A stretch of DNA of 64,000 nucleotides from Owenia fusiformis. Taxonomy: Eukaryota > Annelida > Polychaeta > Sabellida > Oweniidae. The stretch lies in assembly GCA_903813345.2 (NCBI GenBank), contig CAIIXF020000005.1:35715375-35779374 (forward strand), in the 5' to 3' direction. Positions 1 to 11,900 of this stretch are shown piece by piece. The position numbers and the translations under genes were made by a program. The notes under the pieces were generated by a model that did no database searches, had not been told where the DNA came from, and was given only the letters and a program-made list of their open reading frames with translations. Numbering within the stretch: the stretch's first letter is position 1; the number at the start of each line of letters is the position of its first letter.

Positions 1-1079
1 TTGACCAAATTCTTTTCTCAAAATTATCGACAAGTCATCAGAAGTTCAAATCTGACTTTAGATTTGAGATTTGACCTTAATTGACCTTCTCAAGGTCCAA
101 AAAGGTCAAAAGGGTATTTTTCAACTTGCTTCAAATTGACCAATCTTTTTTTTCAAAATCATCTACAGGTACAAGTTCTCGACAGTTCAAAGCTGACTTC
201 AATGACATTCTCAAGGTCAAAAAGGCCTTTTTCATATTGCTCCAAATTGACCAATTTTTTCAAAATCATCTACAAGTTCCCAGAAGTTCAAGTCTGACTT
301 TAGATTTGAGATTCTACCTTCAATGACCTTCTCAGGGTAAAAAATTGTATTTTCACAACTTGCTTCAAATTGACCAATTTATTTTTCAAAATCATCTACA
401 ATCTGTCATGTCAATGCCTCGTTTTCTATTTTGATGCACTTTCTTGTGATAAATCTTTCATTTTTAGTTGCGAGATTTGAAGTGTATATGCACGATGATT
501 TCGAATTATTATTGGATGATCAATCAGAGGCTTTTATTGTGAACGAATTCTATCTCCTCGAAGGAGATCTTGTTCCTCATCTACAAGTTCTCAGAAGTTC
601 AAGTCTGACTTTAGATTTGAGATTCCACCCTCAATGACCTTCTCAGGGTCAAAAAACGTATTGTCACAACTTGCTTCAAATTGACATATTTATTTTTCAA
701 AATCATCTACAAGTTCTAAGAAATTCAAATCTGACTAAGATTGAACTCATAATATTGTGAGCAACAAGGTGGTGACATTTTTTAATGCCTTGTTATCTAT
801 TTTGATGCACTTTCTTGTGAAAAGTGAAAAAAGGTCTTTTTTCATATTGCTCCAAATTGACTAATTTTTTCAAAATCATCTTCAAGTTCCCAGAAGTTCA
901 AGTCTGACTTTAGATTTGAGATTCTACCTTCAATGACCTTCTCAGGGTCAAAAAAATGTATTTTCACAACTTGCTTCAAATTGACCAATTTATTTTTCAA
1001 AATCATCTACATTCTGTCATGTTAATGCCTCGTTTTCTATTTTGATGCACTTTCTTGTGATAAATCTTTCGTTTTTTAG
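1..1079. repeat. Intronic repeat array with a 612-bp duplication
   Basis: This stretch is built from repeated AT-rich segments. A recurring block reads TTGACCAA, then TTTTTCAAAATCATCTACAA, then AAGTTCAAGTCTGACTTTAGA. The segment at about 241-579 is repeated at about 846-1190 with high identity and an offset of 612 bp, and includes a copy of the coding exon that begins at 1080. Apart from the duplicated exon (own entry) I see no coding potential. It is probably the last intron of the + strand CLCA gene. Confidence 0.75.
468..579 (+). pseudogene. Duplicated 5' part of the CLCA terminal exon
   Basis: After an intact acceptor (TTTTTAG at 461-467) this segment encodes ARFEVYMHDDFELLLDD and continues to LLEGDLVP, almost identical to the start of the real last exon at 1080. 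The similarity stops abruptly near 579, where the repeat array resumes. The remaining frame ends at a stop at 635-637 without the FN3-like end, membrane helix or tail. The likely origin is local tandem duplication. If spliced, it would give a truncated protein without a membrane anchor. No donor is needed because the frame terminates, so it could also serve as an alternative last exon. Confidence 0.7.
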
Positions 1080-1657
1080 TTGCGAGATTTGAAGTGTATA
1101 TGCACGATGACTTCGAATTATTATTGGATGACCCATCAAATGCTTCTATTGTGAACAAATTCTATCTCATCGAAGGAGATCTTGTTCCTCAGCCCGCAAA
1201 CTCCAGACACAGGATCGTTATTAAACTCCCTAGATCTGGCAAAGACATCGTGTTTGCATTTGTGATGAGAAGTTGGGACGACGCTGGCAAAGCGAGTCCT
1301 TACTCCAATGTTGTCACTGCGTTGATGGAGGACGTCCCTGAAGAGATAAATGTAGAAACAACACCAACGACGACAGATGCTACTACCAGAGAAGAGGCGG
1401 CACCCCAAGATAATTTAACTCTAATTTTTGCCATTATAGGTGTTGTACTCGGTTTTCTGATCCTTATATGCATAGTTATCGCTATTTGTTTGTACAACAG
1501 ACGTACCCAGGCAAGAAAACAGAAAGATGAAGTGTTGGAAACTCCTCCAACTAAAAATGTTGCAAACCTATCCAATGTACATTCCCTTGATAATAATGGA
1601 TACAATCTCCCGAGGTACGTGTACCCAGGGGCTAGTTTCACCACGAATCCCGCATAA
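1080..1657 (+). CDS. CLCA-family protein, terminal exon (gene starts upstream of window)
   Basis: The last exon of a calcium-activated chloride channel regulator (CLCA) homologue. The acceptor is TTTTTTAG just before 1080, and the reading phase (one base carried in) matches that of the last exon of the - strand CLCA gene. It encodes the C-terminal beta-sandwich (ARFEVYMHDDFELLLDD through YSNVVTALME), then a Thr-rich stalk, one strong membrane helix (about LIFAIIGVVLGFLILICIVI) and a ~50-residue cytoplasmic tail that starts with basic residues. The comparable part of the - strand gene reads [16 protein letters not shown] through MSNIVTASS, so the two are paralogues placed tail-to-tail. This copy is a type I membrane protein by prediction. 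The stop codon is TAA, and an AATAAA lies at 2187-2192. Confidence 0.8.
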
Positions 1658-1880
1658 TGATAACCTATTGCTCATTCTCAGCAGTATGACAACAACGTCT
1701 AAACATTGACTGAACCTTGTGAAAATATACTGCATATAATTTCGTATATATTTTAATACTCATATTTAAATATATCTTATATGTTTATCCTCATTTTAGA
1801 ACCTCTTAATTGAGGCTTGTGTGTATACTTTGCTCTCTCTAGTTTTTCATTATCTTTCTTATGTGATTGGGATGTACATA

Positions 1881-2107
1881 CAGGGTGTCCCGAAAGTATG
1901 GGACCCCTCCTAAGCAGACATATACCAATCAATGTCTCCATAGTATATGCCATATATCATTTTAAAGATTATTTAAAGTTACATTGATTTACGAAGTATC
2001 ATGGCTTAACTGACAAATGGTAAAAAGTTACAGGTATTTCACATGTACTATAGGGACATTGGTTTATGTCTCCTAGGGGGAGGGGTCCCATACTCTCGTA
2101 CACCCTG
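1881..2107. mobile_element. 227-bp mariner-like MITE with TA target duplication
   Basis: The ends are inverted repeats of about 40 bp (CAGGGTGT, then GTATGGGACCCCTCC; the other end read on the - strand is the same with small changes). It is flanked by TA at 1879-1880 and 2108-2109. No coding capacity. It lies in the presumed 3' UTR of the + strand CLCA gene, so the transcript would contain the hairpin. Confidence 0.85.
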
Positions 2108-2186
2108 TATGCATACTTGTATTTTTATAAATCACTAGTAAACGATATAACTTCTAAATTGGATTTTATTTTACTATACTTAGCCT

Positions 2187-2227
2187 AATAAAGAATTACA
2201 GGAAAATTTTGTACTGAGTTATTTATT
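2187..2227. terminator. Facing poly(A) signals of two convergent CLCA genes
   Basis: AATAAA on the + strand at 2187-2192 serves the gene ending at 1657. AATAAA on the - strand at 2222-2227 serves the gene ending at 2576; another - strand copy lies at 2165-2170. The two 3' ends therefore meet or overlap by a few tens of bases. Confidence 0.55.
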
Positions 2228-2575
2228 CATATGCTGCCACACAATGAATTCACCCATCTCGTTAGAATGAGTCCTAGGGTCTAAGTCTTAACCATATGCC
2301 TACATGTATTTCTTCTTTAATGAAGACTGCAGTTCGTCACTACATGAGGTAATTCAATATATTTTGTTGTCTTCATACTTATTCGTATGTATTTGAACTT
2401 GCTGGTATTCCTTAAGTCTGAGATGTAATGGGCAGATGAAAAGAGGTCTTATCGAGAGTTAACCACCTATAAAGTCGGATACTGTATATATCCGCGATGC
2501 AACCTCTCATATACAGTACATTGAATAGCAAACGTTACAATTCGCCATCCGACGTACATGTAGAAATGGTATGTC

Positions 2576-2925
2576 TCAAATTACCAACCAAACACCGACA
2601 ACCATTAGCATGAGAGATGTTGTGATGGTGAGAGACGTTGTACCACTCCCTCCAAGACCTAGGTCATCGGTGGAATAGACGGAGGAGGCTGTAACGATAT
2701 TTGACATGTCACCTGTGTTGTTCCGTTCATCAATTGCAACTACGGCGAACGAAAACGTCGACGCGCTCACGCTAGGGAACAGAATGGTGACAACCTCCGT
2801 TTCACCACTCGCTTTGGGAGTCGTCAGATTTCCAGATACGACCAGCATATCGGGCATTGTGGTGTAGTTGACCATGTTGAATAGGTCATCAAAACTCTCC
2901 GCTGCACGTATCTCATAGCGAGTTG
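2576..2925 (-). CDS. CLCA terminal exon with GPI-type hydrophobic tail
   Basis: The last exon of the - strand CLCA gene, entered after TTGTAG. It encodes [16 protein letters not shown] through MSNIVTASS, then a short Gly/Ser/Thr spacer and a final hydrophobic stretch ([20 protein letters not shown]) that ends at the stop codon with no cytoplasmic tail. That arrangement is typical of a GPI-attachment signal. The paralogue at 1080-1657 instead has a membrane helix plus tail. A simple C-terminal membrane anchor is the alternative. Confidence 0.75.
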
Positions 2926-5900
2926 CTACAATTAAAAATTAATGATAAACGTAAAGAAGAATTTACTTATAGATATCTTATTTATAAATTCCTTCTACAT
3001 GAATTAGCTTTTAAAATATTGAAATGTCATATGCATACCAGTCCCCTGGTCCAAATCGTCTCCTACTGCAGTCCACTGCAGCGTTGCTCTACTGGCCACG
3101 TCAGATACTTCAACTACCGCCAAATCGGTGATTCTAGATGGTGCAATAACATCCGACGCAACATAGCCCACGTATGGGAATCCATTGAGTGTGAGGGCTC
3201 CAGCCGATGCTGTTCGACTAAGGTCACTAACGTTTGAGTAAGTGGCATCCATATTACCTTAAATGTATTCGATGTGCACATTGTGGATTTATTTCAACGA
3301 ATATTTCCAGTTCCTTTAATGAGTATTTAGATGATGAGTATTATCACATGAATGAAAGAGTTTGTAAAATCAAGCACCATTTATATGGGTTGAAGATACT
3401 AGATGTTCATACCTTCAAGGCCAACAGAGGCTGCACCTTCAGCCATTCCGGATACTTGGACTTGTGTTCCTTCCTTGTTGGTAACCTGAACCTTAATGCT
3501 GTACCTGCCGTTACTGTTGGCGTCGGTGGCCATGAAGAATGCAGAATAGACACCATCGTTCATAGTAATGTCAGCACCTAAGAATAAGAATTAGAATCCT
3601 CATTATACATACTACTCGCTCTGATTCTAGTCTTCATGTTTATTCTATTGAAGGAATATTGTGGAAGTCAAAGTAAAGTTGAAGGGGCGTTGAATAATGA
3701 TATATATTAAGTGAGTTGTTGCAATGTCGTCCAAATAAGTCATCTTTCCGTAGGAGTTATGCCAAATAAAAATGATGAGGGCCTTTTTGAGTCAGATGGA
3801 GACATGACCAGGTTAATAACAACTATTTATTTGGAGATCATATGGAAGATCAAGTCTAACTTGTTAATCGGATTAAGTTTGAAAAGGTCGTTTTGATGGT
3901 AACTCTAAGTGAAGTCTCAGTTTAGATTCAAAACAGAAACATACCGTGGAGAAATATGGATCATCCAAAAGGACGTACATTGTAGTGAGTTATGCAAACT
4001 CTTATCTATTGTCTTGTAAATAAAAGTCAATACTTAGAATAACTGCTCAATTTAGGATATTAACTTCACCTGCACCATTGTCCTTCAATTGAAGTTTAAC
4101 AACTACATCATTAATTGGGCACTCAATCAATCCTTTCACATTGGCATTCACCACCGGAAAGCCTCCTTGCGTTACCTCGGCGTAGATGCTGAATGTCATG
4201 TTATCGGAGAACGTTGCCGTGGAGCTTGAGATCATAGGTATGGCTGAGATCGCTCCTAGGTCGCTACTGGCGCTCGAGTGAATATTGAGTTGGATCTTGC
4301 TGATTGCATTACCAGCCGTGATGTCGTATCTCCATCGTCCAGGCTGTGTGGTAAATAGAAAAAGACAATACATATATGCGTATTTAAAAGAGCTCCTATA
4401 AAATAAGAAAAGAATACAACAGCGAATCTGTTCCTTAATTAAAATTATGACTATTGTTGTTGAGGGTTTTTTCAAATAAAGCTGTGATGAATCACGAGAC
4501 AACTAGCACTTACGCCAGCCTGAGCAAAGAGAACTCGGAAGACTTTGAACGCGGGATAATGCTGGAACTCTGCGCTGTCGAGGGTGAAATTCTGTCCATC
4601 TGGGGAATACACTATCAGGGAGACAATTGTGTCATACGACAGCGAAATCGACGTGTCCTTTCCTATACTGGAATCCAATGTGAACGTTCCGTTGTAGGTT
4701 TCCATGGCCCCAATGGTGATTGCAGCACTCGCTATCTAAAGTGAAGGAAGAATTTCTGTTGTTATATTATGTCTCGTTCAGTCCAGTAAACGTTACGTTT
4801 ATTTTATTCAGGGACCGGGGATAATGGAACAAGTAAAGTCAGATTCAGTCAATATTTATATACAATGCAAACACCTGTTACTACTCACCACAACTATTCT
4901 ATCGGTTTGGGTGCTGTCTTGCGCCGCACTACTCATGGCATCGTTGAGAGCTGTAGATGATGCGGCACCGGAGTAGAAGTAGGACGCTCCCCCTGTAGCA
5001 GTGGCCAATGCACTCATGTCTGGAGAACAAACAGCAAATATGAAAGACACCGGCTAATACCAGTATGGCACAGACATTGACTTTTTTGATTTTACAAATA
5101 AGATTTAGATAGACACTAGCTCTTGAATTACTGTTTCTAAAAAGCTTAAAACCATCACGATATCAAAACATACTGCAAAACTACAAGTTTCAAGTCTGTA
5201 TATTAAAAAAATGTAGTTAATTATATTTTTGATCCTAGCCATTGTCCTGATGTAAATCTGACTTACTCTATGTAATATGATTTAATGAAAAATATATAAA
5301 TAACAATACATTGTGACAAAAAGGCCTACCAAGATCTGCGGCGGCACTGTACGCTATGACGTCAACCTTTACCCCATTCGACACAAGTATTGGTTGGAGG
5401 TCGGCAATCACGGGGGACCTATTCTCTTCACCGTCACTCAGCAAAAGCATCTCAGCACCACTTGGGTTTCCACCATTTTCTGTCAGAATCTATTGGTACA
5501 TAAGAAATGAGGCTTGACAATGGACTGGTACACCCCCAAAATAAGTGTGACAACTGAGAGTCCCTTACTGGATCTCTTGTTAAAACATGTTTATTTTTGG
5601 CGATTGCACTAAGACTCATATCTTTAATTAAGGATTAAGGATTTACACATTTAAGCAAGACTTCTGGTTGTAAACTTATGAAGGGAAGTGTATTTTATTA
5701 ACTAAAGGGGAGGTCTCCTGGATAGGATAACTGTCTCCCTATTGTGTTTAAATCAGGTCTGATAGGCCAAGCAAATGGGCTCTTAAAAGGCCCAAACATC
5801 CCAAAAATTGCAACAGTTTTTAAATTAGTCTTATATTATGTATTGATATCAGTTGAAAAACATATCAAAAATATAGAAAAATGTATGCAGTGGACAAATA

Positions 5901-8900
5901 TGAAATTTCATTTCCTAGGTACCCCCTACAACCCTACCACAAAATTGAGTATTGGTAGGAAACAATTTTTTCTTCCAAAATTGAATACTTAAGTCAAGTA
6001 TTCAACAAAATAGGCCACATAACAGGCATGCTATCACATATCTATTTAGATATCGTAGGATCAGTTTGTCAGAAAAGCATGAAAAAAATCATGGTGTTAC
6101 ATATTCATATGAACTTCATATTTGGTGAGTGTCAGAATTCTACCCTGTATACTAAGGAAGAAAAAAATTATTTCATTTTCATAGTTTTGCCCCGCCCACT
6201 ATAGGGGAGACTATAGTTTTGATGACTAACTATCACAATGCATCACATTTGTATTAGGGTTGACATTTAAATCATTTGTATAGGCTTGTCATCATCTAAA
6301 ATACAAGTTTTGTGAAGTTTTTTTTCTTATTAGTATAAAAAATAGGAATTACAGTATTAGTTGCACCAGGTGAAATGTTAAGTTGACATCACTTTTATTT
6401 GATGAATAATTACATATCACCACTCTGATATTAGGGTATTTGATAACTGCTCTATAATAGGCTTATCTAAATAATGTAAGTTGTAGTTTCTGTGGAATTT
6501 AATATTGTAGACTCCGGACTATTCTGTAGAAGTGCTCTAGAAATGCATTCTGCTTTTCATGAAAGGTCACACATTCCAACATATTTCAAACAATCTGTAT
6601 GATTGTGCTGGACACTTTCTGGGTAGTTGGACTTTATGTAGGGGTGGCAGAAGGCCCTCAGGCCAATTTATACCCCTTCCCCAACAAAACCTTGGGGGTA
6701 CTTTAATACCACCCAATAAAAATAATACTAATGCATATCAGATATTCATCGCTTTATAGTGGGTATGGCATGCCATGGTTAGTCAGTGCCAGAAATTTCC
6801 AATCTCTGACTTATATGGTTACCAAGGAAACAGTATTTATATCTCACAATCTTCTCAATTTGACCCCGTCCCAAATGTGTCCTTTAGTTCTCAAAGTGAA
6901 ATATTTGCAAATTTGTTTGGATTTTGTGGCTGCTACTTTGTCAAAAGTTGAATTAGTATGTATGTATTCACACTAAAGCACTAAAATCTATATTAAACTA
7001 TCCCATAAATGAATAATACTTATCAAATGTATTCACACACAACTGCGTTTAGGGAATAGTGGGCATGGCACATTTTGGTACTTGTGTTATTGTTGCAGCA
7101 TTAAATGAAAAATACATATTACACTAACAACAATTGACATTTAATTAGCATCTACTAACATTGTGTAACATTGTAATATGTTCATTATCATTATTAGCTA
7201 CTTTAAATATTTTATATAAGTGTTATCATGACCCTTCCCTATCATAGGTCATCAATGGTCAAACCAGAACAACGGCAACGCCAAAGCGTAGCGAATCCCA
7301 TCGAACAGAAATGGCTGGCATTTTTACAAACGAATCGCAAATATCATAAAACAACACACCAGAAAGGCCACCATTTTCAAAATGGTTGCTCACTAGCCAA
7401 GTTGTCATCAGAAGAAATAATATGCTTTTTAGTAGCCACCTCTAAAATTTTTGAAAAATCGCACACGTACTTGTAAAATAACACATATAAAAATGGTGGC
7501 CATTTTTCAAAATGGCCGACTACTCCCTAAAGTTTTATTAGACAATGTGCCATGCTTAAAGTATTCACATATCAAATATGAACAAAATCGCTCTACTACT
7601 TTTCGAGTTATAGTAAAATACGGTAAAATGGCGGCCATTTTTCAAAATTCAGGAGAAAATGATGTTGATTTTCGGAGGAGATGACCGTTTAAGTCCAAAT
7701 GAACTAAAAGCAATTGCATGTGACATACGAGGCATGTATCTTCAAAGAGAAGGAAACTTTTAAACTAGAACTTTCTATCGAGGTGATAATGGCACGCACA
7801 TAAATCACTCAAAATCAATACGATCTATTTCATCTATTAGAATTTTTACGCAAACATGGGAGTAGTGATTTGCGATATTGGCTATATAACATTAGTACAT
7901 ACAGTATAGTTACGTATACTTGATGTTCATCGATCATTCACTATTATATACATTCAATGCAATTTATGTATCCTAATTATTATATATTTATCTCCTATCA
8001 TGGAGGGAAAATAAACATAATAATAATAATAAAGAGCTATGAGTTAAAATTGATTAATACATTTGTCAAGGTATCATTTAGCCATTTTATGCAATTGAAA
8101 AGTAATGAACCGTTCCATCCATTGAGTATGATGTTATCTGATGCTGGTGTGAATTGCATACTAGTAACAGTTATGACTTGGATTAAGTTATATGAACTCA
8201 TTTATCATAAAACATAATACCTCAAAATCATCCTCATATTCATGGCTTTTATCAAGAAGGAGGGGGGGGGTTACAAACAGAGGGCAATGAAAATTTGTAA
8301 CAGAGCAAGGACACTGGTCAGTACCAAGCGAAGGTAATGGCCATAACCTTCGCATCTAAGATGGCGCACTGTAATTGTTGATTTTGATATTTTTAATTTT
8401 CATTGAATTAAACAACTTTAGAGTTGACGTTATGCTTTGCCGTTTGTACCAAATCAGGCGTAATGCATCAAGATGGCCAGACTTCCGGTGATAGATTTTC
8501 TTACGATATGTTGTTTCCCCAATTTAAACCCATTTCTAGGACGAGTTTCTCAATAACCATACACGTTAAGTTAGCACACGATCTGTATTTAAAGAAACTG
8601 TCATTAGTATACATGTAGCCCGGGACATGTAGCACCATCAAGAAGCAAGAAGTTCACGGTTTTAGTTCCTCACTATTGATGCAACAACACCAACCCGAAG
8701 ATGCAACAACACTCCTCTAGATTTGAGCAATGATGCAACAACACCAATTAATAGTATAATTTCAGAAGACCATAAATCTCGAGAGGAACAGATTTTTAAA
8801 TGCTACTATTGCAACACCGGGCCAGTACCCATTTGCGTTCTTCTCAGGCATTCAAAATACGCGTCCTGCGGGCGAAGATTCTTTATACTGTATGTATTTT

Positions 8901-11900
8901 CAAAAATTTATACTTTTAAATATCATAATGTACTGGAAGTTGTTTTATAACATAGTTCAATCGCCTTTAACATTGCAAGCTATAGTAACCCAATCTATTA
9001 TCATAAACCCATGTTCCATAGCTTGATGACCCTGATACCAGTTAGTATCATTCAAAATGGTGGACAAACATCTTTCGTTCTCGGTAAACACGACGAGCTA
9101 TTGGAAATCTTGCACGGCGCACATGTAGAAGTATCGTTCTCTTTTGATTCGTTTTCCCCGATTGAGTAAAAAGGTAGGTAATAGGATTTAGGTCCCGAAA
9201 AGGTAAATTGATAGAGGTACAGTAATCCCAGATTCCCCCTGGGCCCTCGGGAAATATCATAATGTGTCCCGGAATAAAACCAATATTGAATCTCTCTCAG
9301 TAAATATACCTCTATATAATAGCATTGTATAACTGCAATATCATTAAACCAACACTCTAATCACTCTAATCGCTAAATTTGGTGCCCCATGTTAAGTCAA
9401 TGGGAATTTATTTTTTGAAGTGTAAAATACGACATATATACGACCGAGTACAGCTAAATTTAATGAAAGCCTTTAAATGAAAGGTACCTCAAAAGCAATC
9501 TAGCTTCAAAAGGATACAAAAATGTCTAGGTCAAAATCTAGGTCAAATTCAAAGTTTTCCTTATTTTTGTGATTCTGACACTACACTTCAATTATATTCT
9601 TCGAAATTGTGTATATATGTAGCCAAGAGTGTACTAAAAGTGTTAGCCTTTTGCCGTCAGAAAGTATTTTAACCCACTTTTGAGATATGGTGTCCAAAAA
9701 GTAGGTCAAAATAAACAAGGCACAGGACGTGAACGAGATCACACCATCAAATAGGCAGACACTATGAACCAGGAAAACTGTTCTCCTATTATGTTTACAA
9801 ATTTCAAGAACAAGAAAACAAGATGGCCGCCCAAAAGTTAATCAGCTCTAGTACTTGATATCCTCTATCATTTGTGTAAATTTGAAGGAAATCCGATGAG
9901 CGGATTTTCTGAAATGGCGATGACAAGATTTTTCGAAAAATCTTCAAAATGGCTGCCAGAAAACAAGATGGCCGCCCAAAAGTTAATCAGCTCTAGTACT
10001 TGATATCCTCTATCATTTGTGTAAATTTGAAGGAAATCCAATGAGCGGTTTTCCTAAAATGGCGATGACAAGATTTTTCGAAAAACCTTCAAAATGGCCG
10101 CCAGAAAACAAGATGGCCACCCAAAAGTGAATCAGCTCTAGTACTTCAGATGCTCTATCATCTCTGCGAATTTGGAGAAAATCTGATGAGCAGTTTTCCT
10201 TAAACGGCGATGACAAAAAGCGGGACGATCACGATCACGATCACGATCACGACCACGACCAGTATGACGACTATATCCCACCGATGGTTTGATAAAAATT
10301 CTCCAAATTTAACGTTTGAGTTATGAATGAAGAATAGAATTTTCTCAGGAATCAGAATTTGCAAACCAAATTTCGATCCGACTTCCGGTTCGGAAGTTAT
10401 GGCGTTTTGAAATTTCGAGAAAAATCGATCTGATGGTATCCTGATAGAAAGTCAAGAGCAGCGAAGAAAATGTTGAAAAATCCATCCATCCTTCCATCCA
10501 TCCTTCCTATCCTATCCTACTATTCTATCCTATCGTTCCCTCTTATTCTATCCTATCCTTCCTATCCCTTTTATCCCTATCCGTTCCTTCCTATCTATCC
10601 TTCATATCCTTTCCTTCCTTCCTATCTATCTATCCTTCCTATTCTTTCCTTCCTATCCTTCCTATCCTTCCTATTCTTTCCTTCCTATCCTTCCTATCTT
10701 ATCCTTCCTTGCTATTTTATTCTATCCTATCTCTCTTCTCTATTCTCTCCTATCGTTCCATCCTATTCTGTCCTATCCCTCCTTCCTATTTCATCCATCC
10801 ATCCATCTTTTTCTGGATGATTCGGCTTAAAAAAGTCCAGATCTGGAGTCAGAAATTGAACTTGTTCAATTTCCAAAGTCTAGTTATATTAGTTCTTTGT
10901 AAACAATTTCCATACGATACGGTAAATCAAGGGGATTTAATTTAGAAAATGAATAATCTTTATTTTTCAGATCAATATCAATGAGGTTGGCTCCCGGGGA
11001 TTCAATACTTAGCCTATGTATTTAGTTTAACTTGTATATCCTTTTAACTTTGATAAAGACAAATACATTAATTAAGGAACCAAACAAAATACGTTTCATT
11101 CATGAACCACGCACTCACGCGTTTTATTCATGTCCCGACCAACACCTATAAACAGAACATAAAACAGTTTCTCTTGATATTCAAGGATAAATTATATTGG
11201 CGTTTTTGCATCAGCGCATTGGTGTTGTTGCATCATCGATAATAAACAGAGTGGTGTTGTTGCATCAATAGTGAGGAATTAAAACCGCGAATTTCTCGCT
11301 TCTTGATGATGCTTCATGCATACTAATGAGAGTTTTTTAAAATATAGATCATGAACTAACTGCACGTGTATGATTATTGAGCAACTCGTCCTAGAAATGG
11401 GTTTAAATTGGGAAAACAAAATATCGTACGAAAATCTATCACCGGAAGTTTGGCCATCTTGATGCAACAACACGGTGTTGTTGCATCACGATACCCCCCA
11501 GTGACTATGGAGAATGATAATTTTTTCATATATCATGCTTGAGCGCCACAGTTCAACGATATCTCACACAGCTTTAAAAGGGAAGGTAATATTTACTAGT
11601 GAAGGGGATGTAGTAAACACAAATAAATGATAGGTGAAATGTTATGCACTGCCTTAATATATAACTAAGATTTCTTATTTTCTCGGACAAACGGTGTCTC
11701 ACAATTGACTAACTGATTTGATTATCAATACATCAACATCAGGTAATGCAAGCTCTATCCAATGGATTAAAGATAATACTTGATTCCGATATGGCAAAAT
11801 ATATTATTCCATGTATGAATTGCATATTGCATCATTTTGCAGATACTATATGCTGCATTCTTTGACTCATGGTTAACAAGGTTACGGGTATAACTCCTTT

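Noticed and set aside
8675-8745. Possible CRISPR-like array of GATGCAACAACACC
   Set aside because: Spacing is only 22-31 bp with few copies, in an animal genome; the repeats are part of an inverted-repeat element arm.
10470-10945. Long Ser/Tyr/Pro/Leu-rich open frames
   Set aside because: They are translations of the (TCCTA)n microsatellite and carry no codon or domain signal.
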